A stretch of DNA of 64,000 nt from Panacagrimonas perspica (lineage in GTDB: Bacteria; Pseudomonadota; Gammaproteobacteria; Nevskiales; Nevskiaceae): NCBI RefSeq assembly GCF_004364935.1, contig NZ_SOBT01000008.1, positions 2,483,534 through 2,547,533 on the forward strand, read 5' to 3'. The notes beneath the pieces were generated by a model, which was not told the DNA's origin, did no database searches, and saw only the letters and a list, made by a program, of their open reading frames with translations. Of this stretch, positions 15,816 through 26,286 are shown piece after piece. The position numbers were made by a program, and so were the translations under genes. The first letter of the stretch is position 1; each line of letters begins with the position of its first letter.

Positions 15816-16535
15816 TTACGGGCTGCCCAGGACCTCGCGCTCCATGTCCTCCAGGGAGGTATGGCGCACATCCTTGCCCTTCACGAAATAGATGACGTAC
15901 TCGGCAATGTTCTTGGCGTGATCGCCGATCCGCTCCAGCGAGCGCACGCACCAGATCAGGTCGATGACGCGCCGGATCGCACGGGGCTCTTCCATCATGT
16001 AGGTGATGCACTGCCGCATCAGCGCTTCGTACTCGCGATCGATCTTGACGTCGTCCCGCACCGTGGAGAGCGCGGCCTCGGCGTCCATCCGGGCGAATGC
16101 GTCCAGGGCCGAGCGCACCATCTGCGACACCTGCCGCGACAGATGCTGCGTTTCCATCATGTGGTGGTTCAGCCGCTCCTGCCGCGACAGGTCGCGCGCC
16201 ATCTGCGCGATCTTGTGGGCTTCGTCGCCGATGCGCTCGAGATCAGTGATGGTCTTGATCACGGCGTAGACCAGTCGAAGGTCAGAGGCCGTCGGCTGGC
16301 GCCGCGCCAGGATGCGCGAGCACTCGTCGTCGATGACCATCTCGAGCTGGTCGACCTTGTCGTCGTTGGCGCGAACCTGATCGGCGAGATCGCCGTCGAG
16401 ATCCATCAGCGCCCGGGTGGCGTCGACGAGCTGCTGCTCGACCAGACCGCCCATGGCCAGTACGCGCTGACGCACGTCCTCGAGTTCGGCGTTGAACGCG
16501 CTGGAAATATGCGATTTGTAACCTGGAGTGCTCAT
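15816..16535 (-). CDS. phoU: Phosphate-signalling regulator PhoU
   Basis: 239 residues made of two three-helix PhoU repeats. Each carries the acidic metal-binding signature: EDEAHKI-like DLERIGDEAHKIAQMA (first) and SLERIGDHAKNIAEYVIYF (second). PhoU couples PstSCAB flux to PhoR/PhoB signalling and restrains phosphate uptake. Final gene of the minus-strand phosphate operon, 12 bases after pstB. Length matches the family. Confidence 0.97.
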   Translation of the reverse strand: MSTPGYKSHISSAFNAELEDVRQRVLAMGGLVEQQLVDATRALMDLDGDLADQVRANDDKVDQLEMVIDDECSRILARRQPTASDLRLVYAVIKTITDLERIGDEAHKIAQMARDLSRQERLNHHMMETQHLSRQVSQMVRSALDAFARMDAEAALSTVRDDVKIDREYEALMRQCITYMMEEPRAIRRVIDLIWCVRSLERIGDHAKNIAEYVIYFVKGKDVRHTSLEDMEREVLGSP

Positions 16536-16547
16536 GTCGAAGACCCG

Positions 16548-17393
16548 TTAGCCGTAGCGACCGGTGATGTAATCCTCGGTCTGCTTCTTCGAGGGCTTGG
16601 TGAACAACTGGTCGGTGCTGCCGTACTCGATCAGGTCGCCCACGTACATGAAGGCCGTGTAGTCGCTGACGCGCGCCGCCTGCTGCATGTTGTGGGTGAC
16701 GATGACGATCGTGTAGTCCTTCTTCAGCTCGTTGATCAGTTCCTCGACCTTGAGCGTGGAGATCGGATCGAGCGCCGAGCAGGGCTCGTCGAGCAGGATC
16801 ACGTCGGGGTGGATGGCGATGGCGCGCGCGATGATCAGGCGCTGCTGCTGACCGCCCGAAAGCCCCAGCGCGGAGTCGTCCAGACGATCCTTCGCCTCGT
16901 CCCACAGCGCGGCACCCTTGAGCGCCCACTCGACAGTCTCGTCGAGGATGCGCTTCTTGTTGATGCCGGCCAGACGCAGGCCGTAGGCCACGTTCTCGTA
17001 GATCGACTTCGGAAACGGGTTGGGCTTCTGGAACACCATGCCGACGCGGCGGCGAAGCATCGCGATGTCCACATCGCGGTCGTAGATGTTCTTGCCGTCC
17101 AGCCGGATCTCGCCCGTCGTGTGACAGCCGTCGATCAGGTCGTTCATTCGATTGAAGCAGCGCAGCAAGGTCGACTTGCCGCAGCCCGAAGGCCCGATGA
17201 AGGCTGTGACCTTCTTCTGGGGAATCTTCATCGTGACGCTCTTGAGCGCCTTCTTGTCGCCGTAGAACAGATCGAGCTTGTCGACTTCCAGCGCAATCGT
17301 TTCGTCTTCGAGTTTCACGCCTGCACGCTCTCGCTGCATGGACTCGATATCGATGCCATGCGTGATAGGGGTCCTATCCTGTACACCGGTCAT
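16548..17393 (-). CDS. pstB: Phosphate ABC transporter ATP-binding protein PstB
   Basis: 281 residues from the ATG at 17393; an internal ATG at 17339 is a possible alternative. Walker [10 protein letters not shown] (67-75), the Q-loop in [16 protein letters not shown], signature LSGGQQQR (178-185), Walker [13 protein letters not shown] (198-209) and the H-loop VTHNMQQA are all present. FQKPNPFP is characteristic of PstB. It powers high-affinity phosphate import with PstC and PstA. The N-terminal 25 residues are longer than in E. coli. It lies 56 bases after pstA. Confidence 0.97.
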   Translation of the reverse strand: MTGVQDRTPITHGIDIESMQRERAGVKLEDETIALEVDKLDLFYGDKKALKSVTMKIPQKKVTAFIGPSGCGKSTLLRCFNRMNDLIDGCHTTGEIRLDGKNIYDRDVDIAMLRRRVGMVFQKPNPFPKSIYENVAYGLRLAGINKKRILDETVEWALKGAALWDEAKDRLDDSALGLSGGQQQRLIIARAIAIHPDVILLDEPCSALDPISTLKVEELINELKKDYTIVIVTHNMQQAARVSDYTAFMYVGDLIEYGSTDQLFTKPSKKQTEDYITGRYG

Positions 17394-17449
17394 GGGGGAA
17401 TTGTCCAAGGTGAGGTTGCCGAACGCGTCAGGCTTGTGAAAGGAGTCGA

Positions 17450-19180
17450 CTAGCCCTCGAGCGCCTTGTAGCGCTCGCGGAGCCGATTGCGGATGCCGAT
17501 GGCGGTGAGGTTCAGACCAATGATCACCAGCACCAGCAGGAAGGCCGTCGCGTAAACCAGCGGACGCGCGGCCTCGACGTTGGGCGACTGGAAGCCGACG
17601 TCGTAGATGTGGAAGCCCAGATGCATGAACTTGCGTTCGAGGTGCAGGAACGGCGCATTGCCGTCCAGCGGCAGCGACGGCGCGAGCTTGACGACGCCCA
17701 CCAGCATCAGCGGAGCGACTTCGCCGGCTGCGCGCGCGATGGCCAGGATCAGGCCGGTCATCATCGCCGGCGAGGCCATGGGCAGGACCACGCGCCACAG
17801 CGTCTCGGCCTTGGTGGCGCCCAGCGCCAGGCTCGCCTCGCGGATCGACCGGGGAATGCGCGACAGGCCTTCCTCTGTAGCCACGATCACCACCGGCAAG
17901 GTCAGCAGCGCCAGCGTCAGCGAGGACCAGAGGATGCCCGGCGTGCCGAACGTCGGTGACGGCAGGCCTTCGGAATAGAACGCCTTGTCGATGCTCGACC
18001 CGACGAAGTAGACGAAGAAACCAAGACCGAACATGCCGTAGACGATCGACGGAACGCCCGCGAGATTGTTCACGGCAATGCGGATGATCTGTGTCACCGG
18101 GCCCTGCTTGGCGTACTCGCGCAAGTAGAGCGCGGCGAGCACGCCGAACGGCATGACCACCACGGACATGATCATTACCATCATCACGGTGCCGAAAATG
18201 GCTGGGAAGATGCCGCCTTCGGTATTGGCCTCGCGCGGATCGTCGGACACGAACTCCCACACCTTGGACCCGAAGAAGCCGAGCTTCGAGAACAGGCCCA
18301 TCTCGTTGGGGCGATAGCCGCGCACGACTCGCGCCAGCGGAATCTCGACTTCCTTGCCGTCGACCGTCTTCATCACCAGCGCGTCGCGCGACAGGTCCTT
18401 GCGGATGGCGTCGAGCTCGAGACGCAGCTTCTCGTAGTCGGCGTCCTGTTCCTTGCGACGCTCGTCGAGCTTGGCGTAGTCCGCGGGATCGTTCTCGCGC
18501 GTATGACCGTCGATCTGCAGGCGCTTCTCCGACAGGCGCAGGTGCTCGATGCGGTAATTGATCGCACCGATCTCGTTCTTCTCGATCTCTTCGATCTTGC
18601 TACGAAGGTCGGTCGCGCGATCCTGCAAGGGCTGATAGGCGGCCCAGGCTTCCGGCCCCGTCGCCACGATCACGCCATCGGTCTTCACCGCGTGCAGGAA
18701 ACCGTGGAAGTTGCCCCACTCCACCCGCTCCAGCACCACCGCGTCTTCGGGATAGCTGCGTTGCACCAGCCAGTCGGACAGCACCGGCCGGAAGTCAGCG
18801 CCCAGGAGGTCGCGGTTGGCGACCTTGATCAGGAGACGGTCGTACAGGAGCTGCGCCTCGTCGACCTTGAGGCCTGCGTTCTTCAGGCGCGCGCTCGTGA
18901 CTTCTTCTGTGCTGCGGATCTCCGCAAGGATCGGCTCCGCCGGCTCGCCCGGTGCGGTGTATTGGCCCTGGACGACATCCGCCGGCCAGAAATGCGGCAA
19001 CCCGCGTGCGGCCGTCAGGATCAGCAGCGCCAGCGTGATCATGAATGCCACCGAGATCGCCGCCGCCGTGAGCCAGACGTACGGAGAACCCGACTTCACA
19101 TAGGCGCGCACACCTTCCGTATCCCGGGCAACCAGGGACTTGGGCATCGCGGCTGCGATTTCTTCCGCTGCGGTCGTCAT
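17450..19180 (-). CDS. pstA: Phosphate ABC transporter permease PstA, with large periplasmic insertion
   Basis: 576 residues against about 290-300 in E. coli. After the first membrane helix (about 34-60) comes a charged, largely helical insertion to about residue 310, with a likely coiled coil ([30 protein letters not shown]). The MetI-type permease domain follows: [28 protein letters not shown], the coupling loop [29 protein letters not shown] and closing helices. Pseudomonads have similarly long PstA proteins. The start overlaps the pstC stop by four bases. Confidence 0.94.
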   Translation of the reverse strand: MTTAAEEIAAAMPKSLVARDTEGVRAYVKSGSPYVWLTAAAISVAFMITLALLILTAARGLPHFWPADVVQGQYTAPGEPAEPILAEIRSTEEVTSARLKNAGLKVDEAQLLYDRLLIKVANRDLLGADFRPVLSDWLVQRSYPEDAVVLERVEWGNFHGFLHAVKTDGVIVATGPEAWAAYQPLQDRATDLRSKIEEIEKNEIGAINYRIEHLRLSEKRLQIDGHTRENDPADYAKLDERRKEQDADYEKLRLELDAIRKDLSRDALVMKTVDGKEVEIPLARVVRGYRPNEMGLFSKLGFFGSKVWEFVSDDPREANTEGGIFPAIFGTVMMVMIMSVVVMPFGVLAALYLREYAKQGPVTQIIRIAVNNLAGVPSIVYGMFGLGFFVYFVGSSIDKAFYSEGLPSPTFGTPGILWSSLTLALLTLPVVIVATEEGLSRIPRSIREASLALGATKAETLWRVVLPMASPAMMTGLILAIARAAGEVAPLMLVGVVKLAPSLPLDGNAPFLHLERKFMHLGFHIYDVGFQSPNVEAARPLVYATAFLLVLVIIGLNLTAIGIRNRLRERYKALEG

Positions 19181-21438
19181 AGCGAGCTGTACTTCTTGCG
19201 CAGGCGGCTACGAACGACTTCCGCGAGCGTGTTCAGGAAGAAGGTGAAGAAGAACAACACGAGTCCGGCCAGGAACAGCAGGCGGAAGTGCGTGCTGCCG
19301 ACTTCGGATTCCGGCATCTCGACCGCGACGTTGGCAGCCAGCGTACGCATGCCCGAGAACAGACTGAGATCCATGACGGCGGTGTTGCCGGTTGCCATCA
19401 GCACGATCATCGTCTCGCCGACCGCGCGACCCATGCCGATCATGATTGCCGAGAAGATGCCCGGGCTTGCCGTCGGCAGCACGACACCGATCAGCGTCTG
19501 CCAGGGCGTGGCTCCCAACGCCAGCGAACCGAGCGACAGATGCTTGGGCACCGAGAAGATCGCGTCCTCCGCGATCGAGAAGATCACGGGGATCACCGCA
19601 ATGCCCATCGCGATGCCCACGACCAGCGAATTGCGCTGGATGTAGCTGATACCCAGCGTGTGATCCATCCAGCTCTGCATGTTGCCGCCGAAGAACAGCG
19701 CCTCGATCGGATGAGCCAGCATGAAGCAGCCCCAGATGACGAACGAGATCACCGGGATCAGCAGCGCGGCTTCCCAGCCGGGCGGAACTCGCAGGCGGAT
19801 GGCACGCGGCATGCGCGTCCACAGAAATCCGAAGATCGGGATGGAGGTCGGCAACAACAACAAGCACAGGAACATGCCTGGCAGGTTGGTCTCGACGAAC
19901 GGCGCCAGCCACAGGCCGGCGAGGAAGCCGAGAATCACCGAGGGCAGCGCCGCGAGCACCTCGACCGAGGGCTTCACGACCTGGCGCATCTCCGGCGACA
20001 TGAAATTCGCCGTGAAGATCGCGCCCATCACCGCGAGCGGGATGGCGAAGATCATCGCGTAGAACGCGCCTTTCAACGTGCCCAGCGCCAGCGGCGTCAG
20101 GCTGAACTTGGGTTCGAAGTCCGACGTGGCGGACGAGGACTGGTACAGGAACTTCGGCTCGTCGTAGCTCTCGTACCAGACCTTGCCCCACAGCGCGGAG
20201 AAGGACACCTCCGGGTGTTCGTTATGGACTTCGCTGACGCGAAGCTGGCCGTCAGCAGACAGGGCCATCATCACGCGGGCGCGCGGATTGAAGACCAGGC
20301 GCTCCACCGGCGAATCGAAAACCTTCTCCTCGTGCACCCGGCTGCCGGACGTGGCGTAGAACAAGCTCACTTTTCCGGACTCATCGCCGACCGCAAATCC
20401 GCGACGACGCTGCTCGGGGCCGATCGCGGTCACCGGGGAATTGCCGACCTTGAACTCGCGGACCTTCGCCAGGTACCACTCGCTTTCGTTGCGGCGTGCC
20501 GGGAACCACTGCGTCACCTTGCCGTTGTCCTGCGCAACGACGATGGAGATGCCGCCGGCGAGGTAGCGCGCTTCGGTGATCTTCGCGCCCGCTTCCTTCA
20601 CCTCGACCAGCTCGGGCGCTTCCGATCCCTTGAGGCGGTAGAACGCAATTTTTCCGGCTGCGCGATCGATGACGTAGAGCCAGTGCAGCAAGGGCTCGAG
20701 CAGCAGGACGTCGGGCTTCACCGCCGGCGTGAACGTCTGGACCGCCGATTCCGTCATCGTGATGTCGCCGAACAGCGAAGTCTCCTGCGCGAAGACTTTG
20801 AGGTTCAGCGCACCGTTGGCATCGGCGCCGACGAGCATCAGCGAGTCACCTTCGTCGCGCGCAACGAAACTCGTCGCAGGACCGCTCATGAAGGCCAGAG
20901 GGGCATTGCCTTTGGGGAACGACAGACCCGGTGTGATCAGGCGCTTGTCGTTCGGATACGTCACCTTGTACTCGTGCGCGAACACCAGCACCGATCCGTC
21001 TTCGAGGGCGCCCGCAAGCAGGCCGCGCTCGGTCGCCACCGAACTGATCGACTGCAGCTTGCGCCCGGCCAGCGGCAGGGTCTCCGTTCCGCGAACAGTT
21101 CCTTCATGGAGGTCGAAGAACGTGACTTCGCCGCTCTCTTCGGCGCGCATGCCGATTTCGCCCTGCTCCTCCGCCGCCAGGTAGAGCGTACGACCGCCTG
21201 CCCCCGGTATGGCGAAGGTCTTGCGTTCCTCGACATGCGCACCGGCGAACAGCGGTGCGACCTCCTGAGCGAGGTAGACGAAGATCAGAAGCAAGGCGCC
21301 GATCACACCCAGGCCGCCGACGAGCACGACATAGCGGGCCAGTCGGTCCTTTACGTATCGCGCCTGGAATCCGCCACGTCCCGCCGTGATGGATCGCGGC
21401 AGTTCGGCCGCCGAAGCCGGTGTCTGAGCAGTGCTCAT
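19177..21438 (-). CDS. pstC: Phosphate ABC transporter permease PstC, with large periplasmic insertion
   Basis: 753 residues, more than twice the E. coli protein. The first helix is at about 36-57. A roughly 380-residue insertion follows, rich in short beta repeats (GRTLYLAAEEQGEIGMRAEESGEVTFFDL, GKVTQWFPARRNE, GFAVGDESGKVSLFY) that look like propeller blades. From about 445 the MetI permease domain begins (LALGTLKGAFYAMIFAIPLAVMGAIFTANFMSPEMRQ), with the coupling loop SLGSLALGATPWQTLIGVVLPTASPGIFSA. Extended PstC proteins are known in pseudomonads; the insertion's role is not established. Likely transcribed with the porin upstream. Confidence 0.93.
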   Translation of the reverse strand: MSTAQTPASAAELPRSITAGRGGFQARYVKDRLARYVVLVGGLGVIGALLLIFVYLAQEVAPLFAGAHVEERKTFAIPGAGGRTLYLAAEEQGEIGMRAEESGEVTFFDLHEGTVRGTETLPLAGRKLQSISSVATERGLLAGALEDGSVLVFAHEYKVTYPNDKRLITPGLSFPKGNAPLAFMSGPATSFVARDEGDSLMLVGADANGALNLKVFAQETSLFGDITMTESAVQTFTPAVKPDVLLLEPLLHWLYVIDRAAGKIAFYRLKGSEAPELVEVKEAGAKITEARYLAGGISIVVAQDNGKVTQWFPARRNESEWYLAKVREFKVGNSPVTAIGPEQRRRGFAVGDESGKVSLFYATSGSRVHEEKVFDSPVERLVFNPRARVMMALSADGQLRVSEVHNEHPEVSFSALWGKVWYESYDEPKFLYQSSSATSDFEPKFSLTPLALGTLKGAFYAMIFAIPLAVMGAIFTANFMSPEMRQVVKPSVEVLAALPSVILGFLAGLWLAPFVETNLPGMFLCLLLLPTSIPIFGFLWTRMPRAIRLRVPPGWEAALLIPVISFVIWGCFMLAHPIEALFFGGNMQSWMDHTLGISYIQRNSLVVGIAMGIAVIPVIFSIAEDAIFSVPKHLSLGSLALGATPWQTLIGVVLPTASPGIFSAIMIGMGRAVGETMIVLMATGNTAVMDLSLFSGMRTLAANVAVEMPESEVGSTHFRLLFLAGLVLFFFTFFLNTLAEVVRSRLRKKYSSL

Positions 21439-21527
21439 GGCCGCAAGATAGTCGTCAATTTAATAGTTGGCGGCACGATCGCCGCCACTTCCCTTTCCAT
21501 AGCGTCCAGCCATTCTGGGCGCTGTGG

Positions 21528-21560
21528 AAAAGGGTCCGGCTCGGGGCTGCCGTGCCGGAC
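21528..21560 (-). terminator. Partial terminator/processing hairpin between porin and pstC
   Basis: Minus-strand stem GTCCGGC/GCCGGAC (21534-21560) with a 13-base loop, followed by CCTTTTCC. The T-run is short, so read-through into pstC is expected; it may attenuate rather than stop transcription. Confidence 0.5.
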
Positions 21561-21572
21561 CAAGACACTACC

Positions 21573-22934
21573 TCAGAAGCTGAGCTGAGTACGCAGCGTG
21601 AAGGCGTCGGGCTTGTCCTTGCCAGCCGTACCACCCAGGTCCGCTTCGGCCTTGTAGTAGTTCAGCATGAAGCGCACACCCGGATTCACGTACCAGTTGA
21701 CGCCGAGCGTCACCTGCGTGACTTCGCACTTGTCGGCCGCGGCAGCACCGGAAACGCCGGTCACCGAGCAAAGTGCGTTCGAATCGGATTCATCCTTGCT
21801 CTCGATCGATTCGTAGCGGGCAACGGCTTCCCAGGCGCCGAAGGTGTTGATCGGCTTCGGCGAACCAAAAGCGCCGCGATCCTTCTTGTACGGCTTCTTT
21901 TCGCCGGTGATGAACCAGCTGAGCTGCGCGTAGTAGGCATCGATGTCGGCGTCTTCACGATCACCGGCTGCACCGGACGCATCTTCCAGCGTCGCCATCG
22001 CATATTCGGCCTGCGCCGTCAGCGGACCGAACGAGGCTGCCAACTCGACAGCCAGCGTGTCCTGATTGCCGCAAGCCACGACGGCCGTGTTCGAGCATCC
22101 GCCGACACCAGCGTTGCCGAACGTGATCGCCTGGCCGCGACGGCCGCCGTACGTGAACCCCGGCGTGGCAGCCGCGGATCCGACGTCTTCGGAATCGATG
22201 TGATACGAGACGGCGACATGCACCGTCTGGCCTTCCGCCGACATCGGGAACCAGTAACCGCGTCCGCCGTAGGTAAGTCCTTCAGTGGTGATGTTCGACG
22301 AACCCAGCTGCATCACGTCGAAGCCATAACCGAACTGATCAGCGATGATGCCCTTGTACCCGACGCCCATCAGATACTGGCGGCCGTTATAGATGCCCGA
22401 CGCCGAGGTGACAGGGCGCTCCGCGAACGTGATTTCGTTCGAGCTCGTGAGTTCTTCCATACCGCGGTAGGGCTTGAACTGACCGATCGTCAGCTTGCCC
22501 GGACCGACATTGGTCGCGACCCACATTTCGCGATTGCCGGAGGCGCCCGTGTTGCTCAGGGTGCACGCGATCGTCGGCGTACCGCCAGCGGCTGGCACGG
22601 CCGTGGACGTGCAAGCCGCGGTGCCGGCTTCGGCTGCGAAGTCGTGCTCGTACTTGTATTCCCATCCGTACAGTTTGCCCGTCAGGGTCAGGTACTCGCG
22701 GCGGAACGCGGTACCGCCACGGTTGTTCAGACCGGACGAGCCGAACGCGGCATCATCATCCGGGGAGAACGTGTAAGCGTCGAAGTGGATACGACCGTTG
22801 ATGTTGGCCTCGAAGCGGCCGTCCTCGGTCTTGATCTTGATGCCGCCCTTGGTCTCGGCGGGATCCGCATGCGCCACGCCCATGCTGCTCCCGACAAACA
22901 CGGCGAGGGCGCCGTACTGCATCAGCTTGTTCAT
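21573..22934 (-). CDS. Phosphate-selective outer-membrane porin, OprO/OprP family
   Basis: 453 residues with signal peptide MNKLMQYGALAVFVGSSMGVAHA. The mature part starts with the family's GGIKIKTEDGRFEANINGRIHFDAYTF strand and GTAFRREYLTLTGKLYGWEYKYEHDF. It has many amphipathic strands and ends in the C-terminal Phe (LRTQLSF) needed for barrel assembly. OprP-type trimers let phosphate or polyphosphate cross the outer membrane. Insertions containing Cys pairs (ACTSTA...IACTLS, GGCSNTAVVACG, LCSVTG...DKCEV) are unusual for porins and could form loop disulfides. It lies between pstS and pstC on the same strand, which supports the phosphate role. Confidence 0.92.
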   Translation of the reverse strand: MNKLMQYGALAVFVGSSMGVAHADPAETKGGIKIKTEDGRFEANINGRIHFDAYTFSPDDDAAFGSSGLNNRGGTAFRREYLTLTGKLYGWEYKYEHDFAAEAGTAACTSTAVPAAGGTPTIACTLSNTGASGNREMWVATNVGPGKLTIGQFKPYRGMEELTSSNEITFAERPVTSASGIYNGRQYLMGVGYKGIIADQFGYGFDVMQLGSSNITTEGLTYGGRGYWFPMSAEGQTVHVAVSYHIDSEDVGSAAATPGFTYGGRRGQAITFGNAGVGGCSNTAVVACGNQDTLAVELAASFGPLTAQAEYAMATLEDASGAAGDREDADIDAYYAQLSWFITGEKKPYKKDRGAFGSPKPINTFGAWEAVARYESIESKDESDSNALCSVTGVSGAAAADKCEVTQVTLGVNWYVNPGVRFMLNYYKAEADLGGTAGKDKPDAFTLRTQLSF

Positions 22935-22965
22935 TTTTTGTGCTCCCAGTTGATTCTGTTCGGTC

Positions 22966-22998
22966 GTCCGCGGTCCACCACTTGCGGTGGCCGCGGAC
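22966..22998 (-). promoter_or_regulatory. Intercistronic stem-loop after pstS
   Basis: Arms GTCCGCGG-t-CCACC and GGTGG-CCGCGGAC form a 13-bp stem with one bulge, 21 bases after the pstS stop and 31 before the porin start. There is no T-run. Such hairpins after binding-protein genes typically protect the upstream message and give it higher output. Confidence 0.6.
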
Positions 22999-23019
22999 GT
23001 CATGCGTCTTGGAGGGGTG

Positions 23020-23994
23020 TTACTGGATGCCCAGGTCCGTGCGGAACTTCGCGGCGACCTTCTCGGGCAGCGGCACGTAGCCGTCCTTCTCGACCACTTC
23101 CTGGCCCTGCTTGGACAGGACCATCTTGAAGAACTCGGCTTCCATCGGAGACAGCGGCTTGTTCGGCGCCTTGTTGGCGTAGACGAACAGCACGCGAGAG
23201 AGCGGGTACTTGCCGCTGATCGCGTTCTCGTGCGTCGCTTCGATGAAAGGGTCGCCTTCCTTCTGCGCCAGCGGCAGCGCTCGGACACCCGACGTCTTGT
23301 AGCCGATGCCCGAGTAACCGATGGCATCGAGACCGGTCGAGATCGACTGCACGACCGAAGCCGATCCCGGCTGCTCGTTCACACCGGTCTTGAAGTCACC
23401 CTTGCACAGCGCGTGTTCCTTGAAATACCCGTAGGTACCGGAAACCGAGTTGCGCCCGTAGAGCTGGATTGCTTTCGGAGCGAGGTCGCCGGTCACGCCC
23501 ACGTCACTCCAGCGCTTGGCGTCCTTGCCGGCGCCGCACTTGCGCGTGGCCGAGAAGATCGCGTCGACCTGGGGGATCGAAAGACCCTTGATGGCGTTGT
23601 CCTTGTTCACGAACACGGCCAGCGCGTCGATGGCGACGCCCACGCCGGTCGGCTTGTAACCGTACTTCTGCTCGAAAGCTTGGATTTCCTGGTCCTTCAT
23701 CGCTCGCGACATCGGACCAAAGTTGGCCGTGCCCTCGGTGAGGGCCGGCGGCGCGGTGGAAGAGCCCGCGCCCTGGATCTGGATGTTGACGTTCGGGTAG
23801 TAACGCTTGAACTGCTCGGCCCACAGCGTCATCAGGTTGTTCAGCGTGTCGGAGCCGACGCTGCTGAAGTTGCCCGAGACACCCGAGGCGGGCTTGTACT
23901 CCGGGAGGCCCGGATCGACTGCTGCTGCGAACAGCGGGGTTGCAGACACGGCGGTGGCTACGCCGATGGCCAGCGCAAGCTTCCGAAAGTTCAT
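23020..23994 (-). CDS. pstS: Periplasmic phosphate-binding protein PstS
   Basis: 324 residues from the ATG at 23994, with signal peptide [25 protein letters not shown]. The mature protein has the PstS-like ligand motifs [41 protein letters not shown] and [17 protein letters not shown], plus [15 protein letters not shown] near the end. It captures phosphate in the periplasm and delivers it to PstCA. The motif set resembles the Pseudomonas-type PstS/DING branch ([11 protein letters not shown]) more than E. coli PstS. A Pho box lies about 85 bases upstream. First gene of the phosphate operon. Confidence 0.95.
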   Translation of the reverse strand: MNFRKLALAIGVATAVSATPLFAAAVDPGLPEYKPASGVSGNFSSVGSDTLNNLMTLWAEQFKRYYPNVNIQIQGAGSSTAPPALTEGTANFGPMSRAMKDQEIQAFEQKYGYKPTGVGVAIDALAVFVNKDNAIKGLSIPQVDAIFSATRKCGAGKDAKRWSDVGVTGDLAPKAIQLYGRNSVSGTYGYFKEHALCKGDFKTGVNEQPGSASVVQSISTGLDAIGYSGIGYKTSGVRALPLAQKEGDPFIEATHENAISGKYPLSRVLFVYANKAPNKPLSPMEAEFFKMVLSKQGQEVVEKDGYVPLPEKVAAKFRTDLGIQ

Positions 23995-24078
23995 ATGGGA
24001 CGATGTCCTTGGGTTTTCTGAGGTCGGTGTGACGGCGCGCATCGTGGGCGCGGACCAAGAAAACCGTGTGAAGGACAG

Positions 24079-24096
24079 GTGACGGTTGTGTTACAG
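24079..24096 (-). promoter_or_regulatory. Pho box (PhoB binding site) for pstS
   Basis: The minus-strand 18-mer CTGTAACACAACCGTCAC matches the consensus CTGTCATAWAWCTGTCAY at 14 of 18 positions, with both 7-base half-repeats 11 bases apart. It ends about 85 bases before the pstS start, the usual place. I could not pick a convincing -10 box. Confidence 0.8.
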
Positions 24097-24177
24097 CGAC
24101 CCAGAACGCGCACGCGATCGGCGAAGCCCCCGACGTAGTCATCGGCCCCGCTCTCCAGGTAGTTCCGCTGGAAGCGG

Positions 24178-24984
24178 TTAAATCCTCGCGCCGACAGCCT
24201 TAGCGGCCATCGTGGAGCCGATGAAGATCAGCAGCACCGAGATCGTCCGCTTGAGGCCCTTGTCATCGAGCCGGAACGCGATGCGCGTTCCGAGCCATAT
24301 GCCAGGTAGCGCGCCGAGCAGCAGGAAGCCCAGCATCGAATAGTTCACCGTGCCCAGCCCGGCATGGCCGAGCCCCGCAATGCCGGTGATCAGCACAGCG
24401 TGGGCAAGGTCACTGCCGACCAGGCGGATCGGGGCATGCGTCGGGTAAAGGATCAGCAGCAACATCATTCCGATGACACCCGCGCCGACCGACGAGATGG
24501 TCACGAGGGCCCCGATCAGCACCCCGCAGACGACCGTGAGCGCACGCTGATGACGAACGAGGAACCCTGGGCCGCTGCCCGCCCGCTCGCCCTTGTTGAT
24601 CAATCTCAGAAGGGGCTCCTGCAGCAGGGTGAACGTCGCGGTGAGGACAATCGCGCCCGCTAGCGTCAGCTTGATCAGCTGATCAATTCCCGGACCCGCT
24701 GCCTGATGCCGCAGGAAGAGCAGTGTGATCAGTGCCGCCGGCACGCTACCCACCGAGAGCCAGCCCACGATCTTCCAGTCGACGGTCCCGCGCCGGCCAT
24801 GCAGGACGACCCCGAAAGCCTTGCTGACCGAGGCATAGAGAAGATCGGTTCCAACGGCCACCGCTGGGGAGATTCCATAAAACAGGATCAGGATCGGGGT
24901 CATCAGCGACCCACCGCCCACCCCGGTGGCGCCTACGGCAGTCCCGACGACCAAGCCTGCAAGGGAAAAGGCGAAACCATCCAT
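24178..24984 (-). CDS. TauE/SafE (TSUP) family membrane permease
   Basis: 268 residues with about eight hydrophobic helices. Family marks are LVVGTAVGATGVGGGSLMTPILILFYGISPAVAVGTDLLYASVSKAFG at the N-terminus and the repeated second half TISSVGAGVIGMMLLLILYP...RLVGSDLAHAVLITGIAGLGH. TSUP proteins move small sulfur or organic anions such as sulfite, sulfoacetate or thiosulfate. Divergent to a CysB-type regulator and the sulfite reductase genes, so sulfate or sulfite transport is the likely task. Direction of transport is not determined. Confidence 0.9.
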   Translation of the reverse strand: MDGFAFSLAGLVVGTAVGATGVGGGSLMTPILILFYGISPAVAVGTDLLYASVSKAFGVVLHGRRGTVDWKIVGWLSVGSVPAALITLLFLRHQAAGPGIDQLIKLTLAGAIVLTATFTLLQEPLLRLINKGERAGSGPGFLVRHQRALTVVCGVLIGALVTISSVGAGVIGMMLLLILYPTHAPIRLVGSDLAHAVLITGIAGLGHAGLGTVNYSMLGFLLLGALPGIWLGTRIAFRLDDKGLKRTISVLLIFIGSTMAAKAVGARI

Positions 24985-25045
24985 GCCGAAGTGTTATGAC
25001 TTAAGGGAATAACTGCCTACGCTAATGGTTTTTAAAGTGGATTAA

Positions 25046-26167
<1,122 letters not shown>

Positions 26168-26286
26168 TGGTCCCTTCTTCTTATTCCCAGTCCTTCTTAC
26201 GATATGCCCTCAACGCGCTATAGCGGCGATTAGCCGCCTGATAGCCTTCGCGCCCGCCTACCCAGTGGGATATCTCGGAAGGTTCG

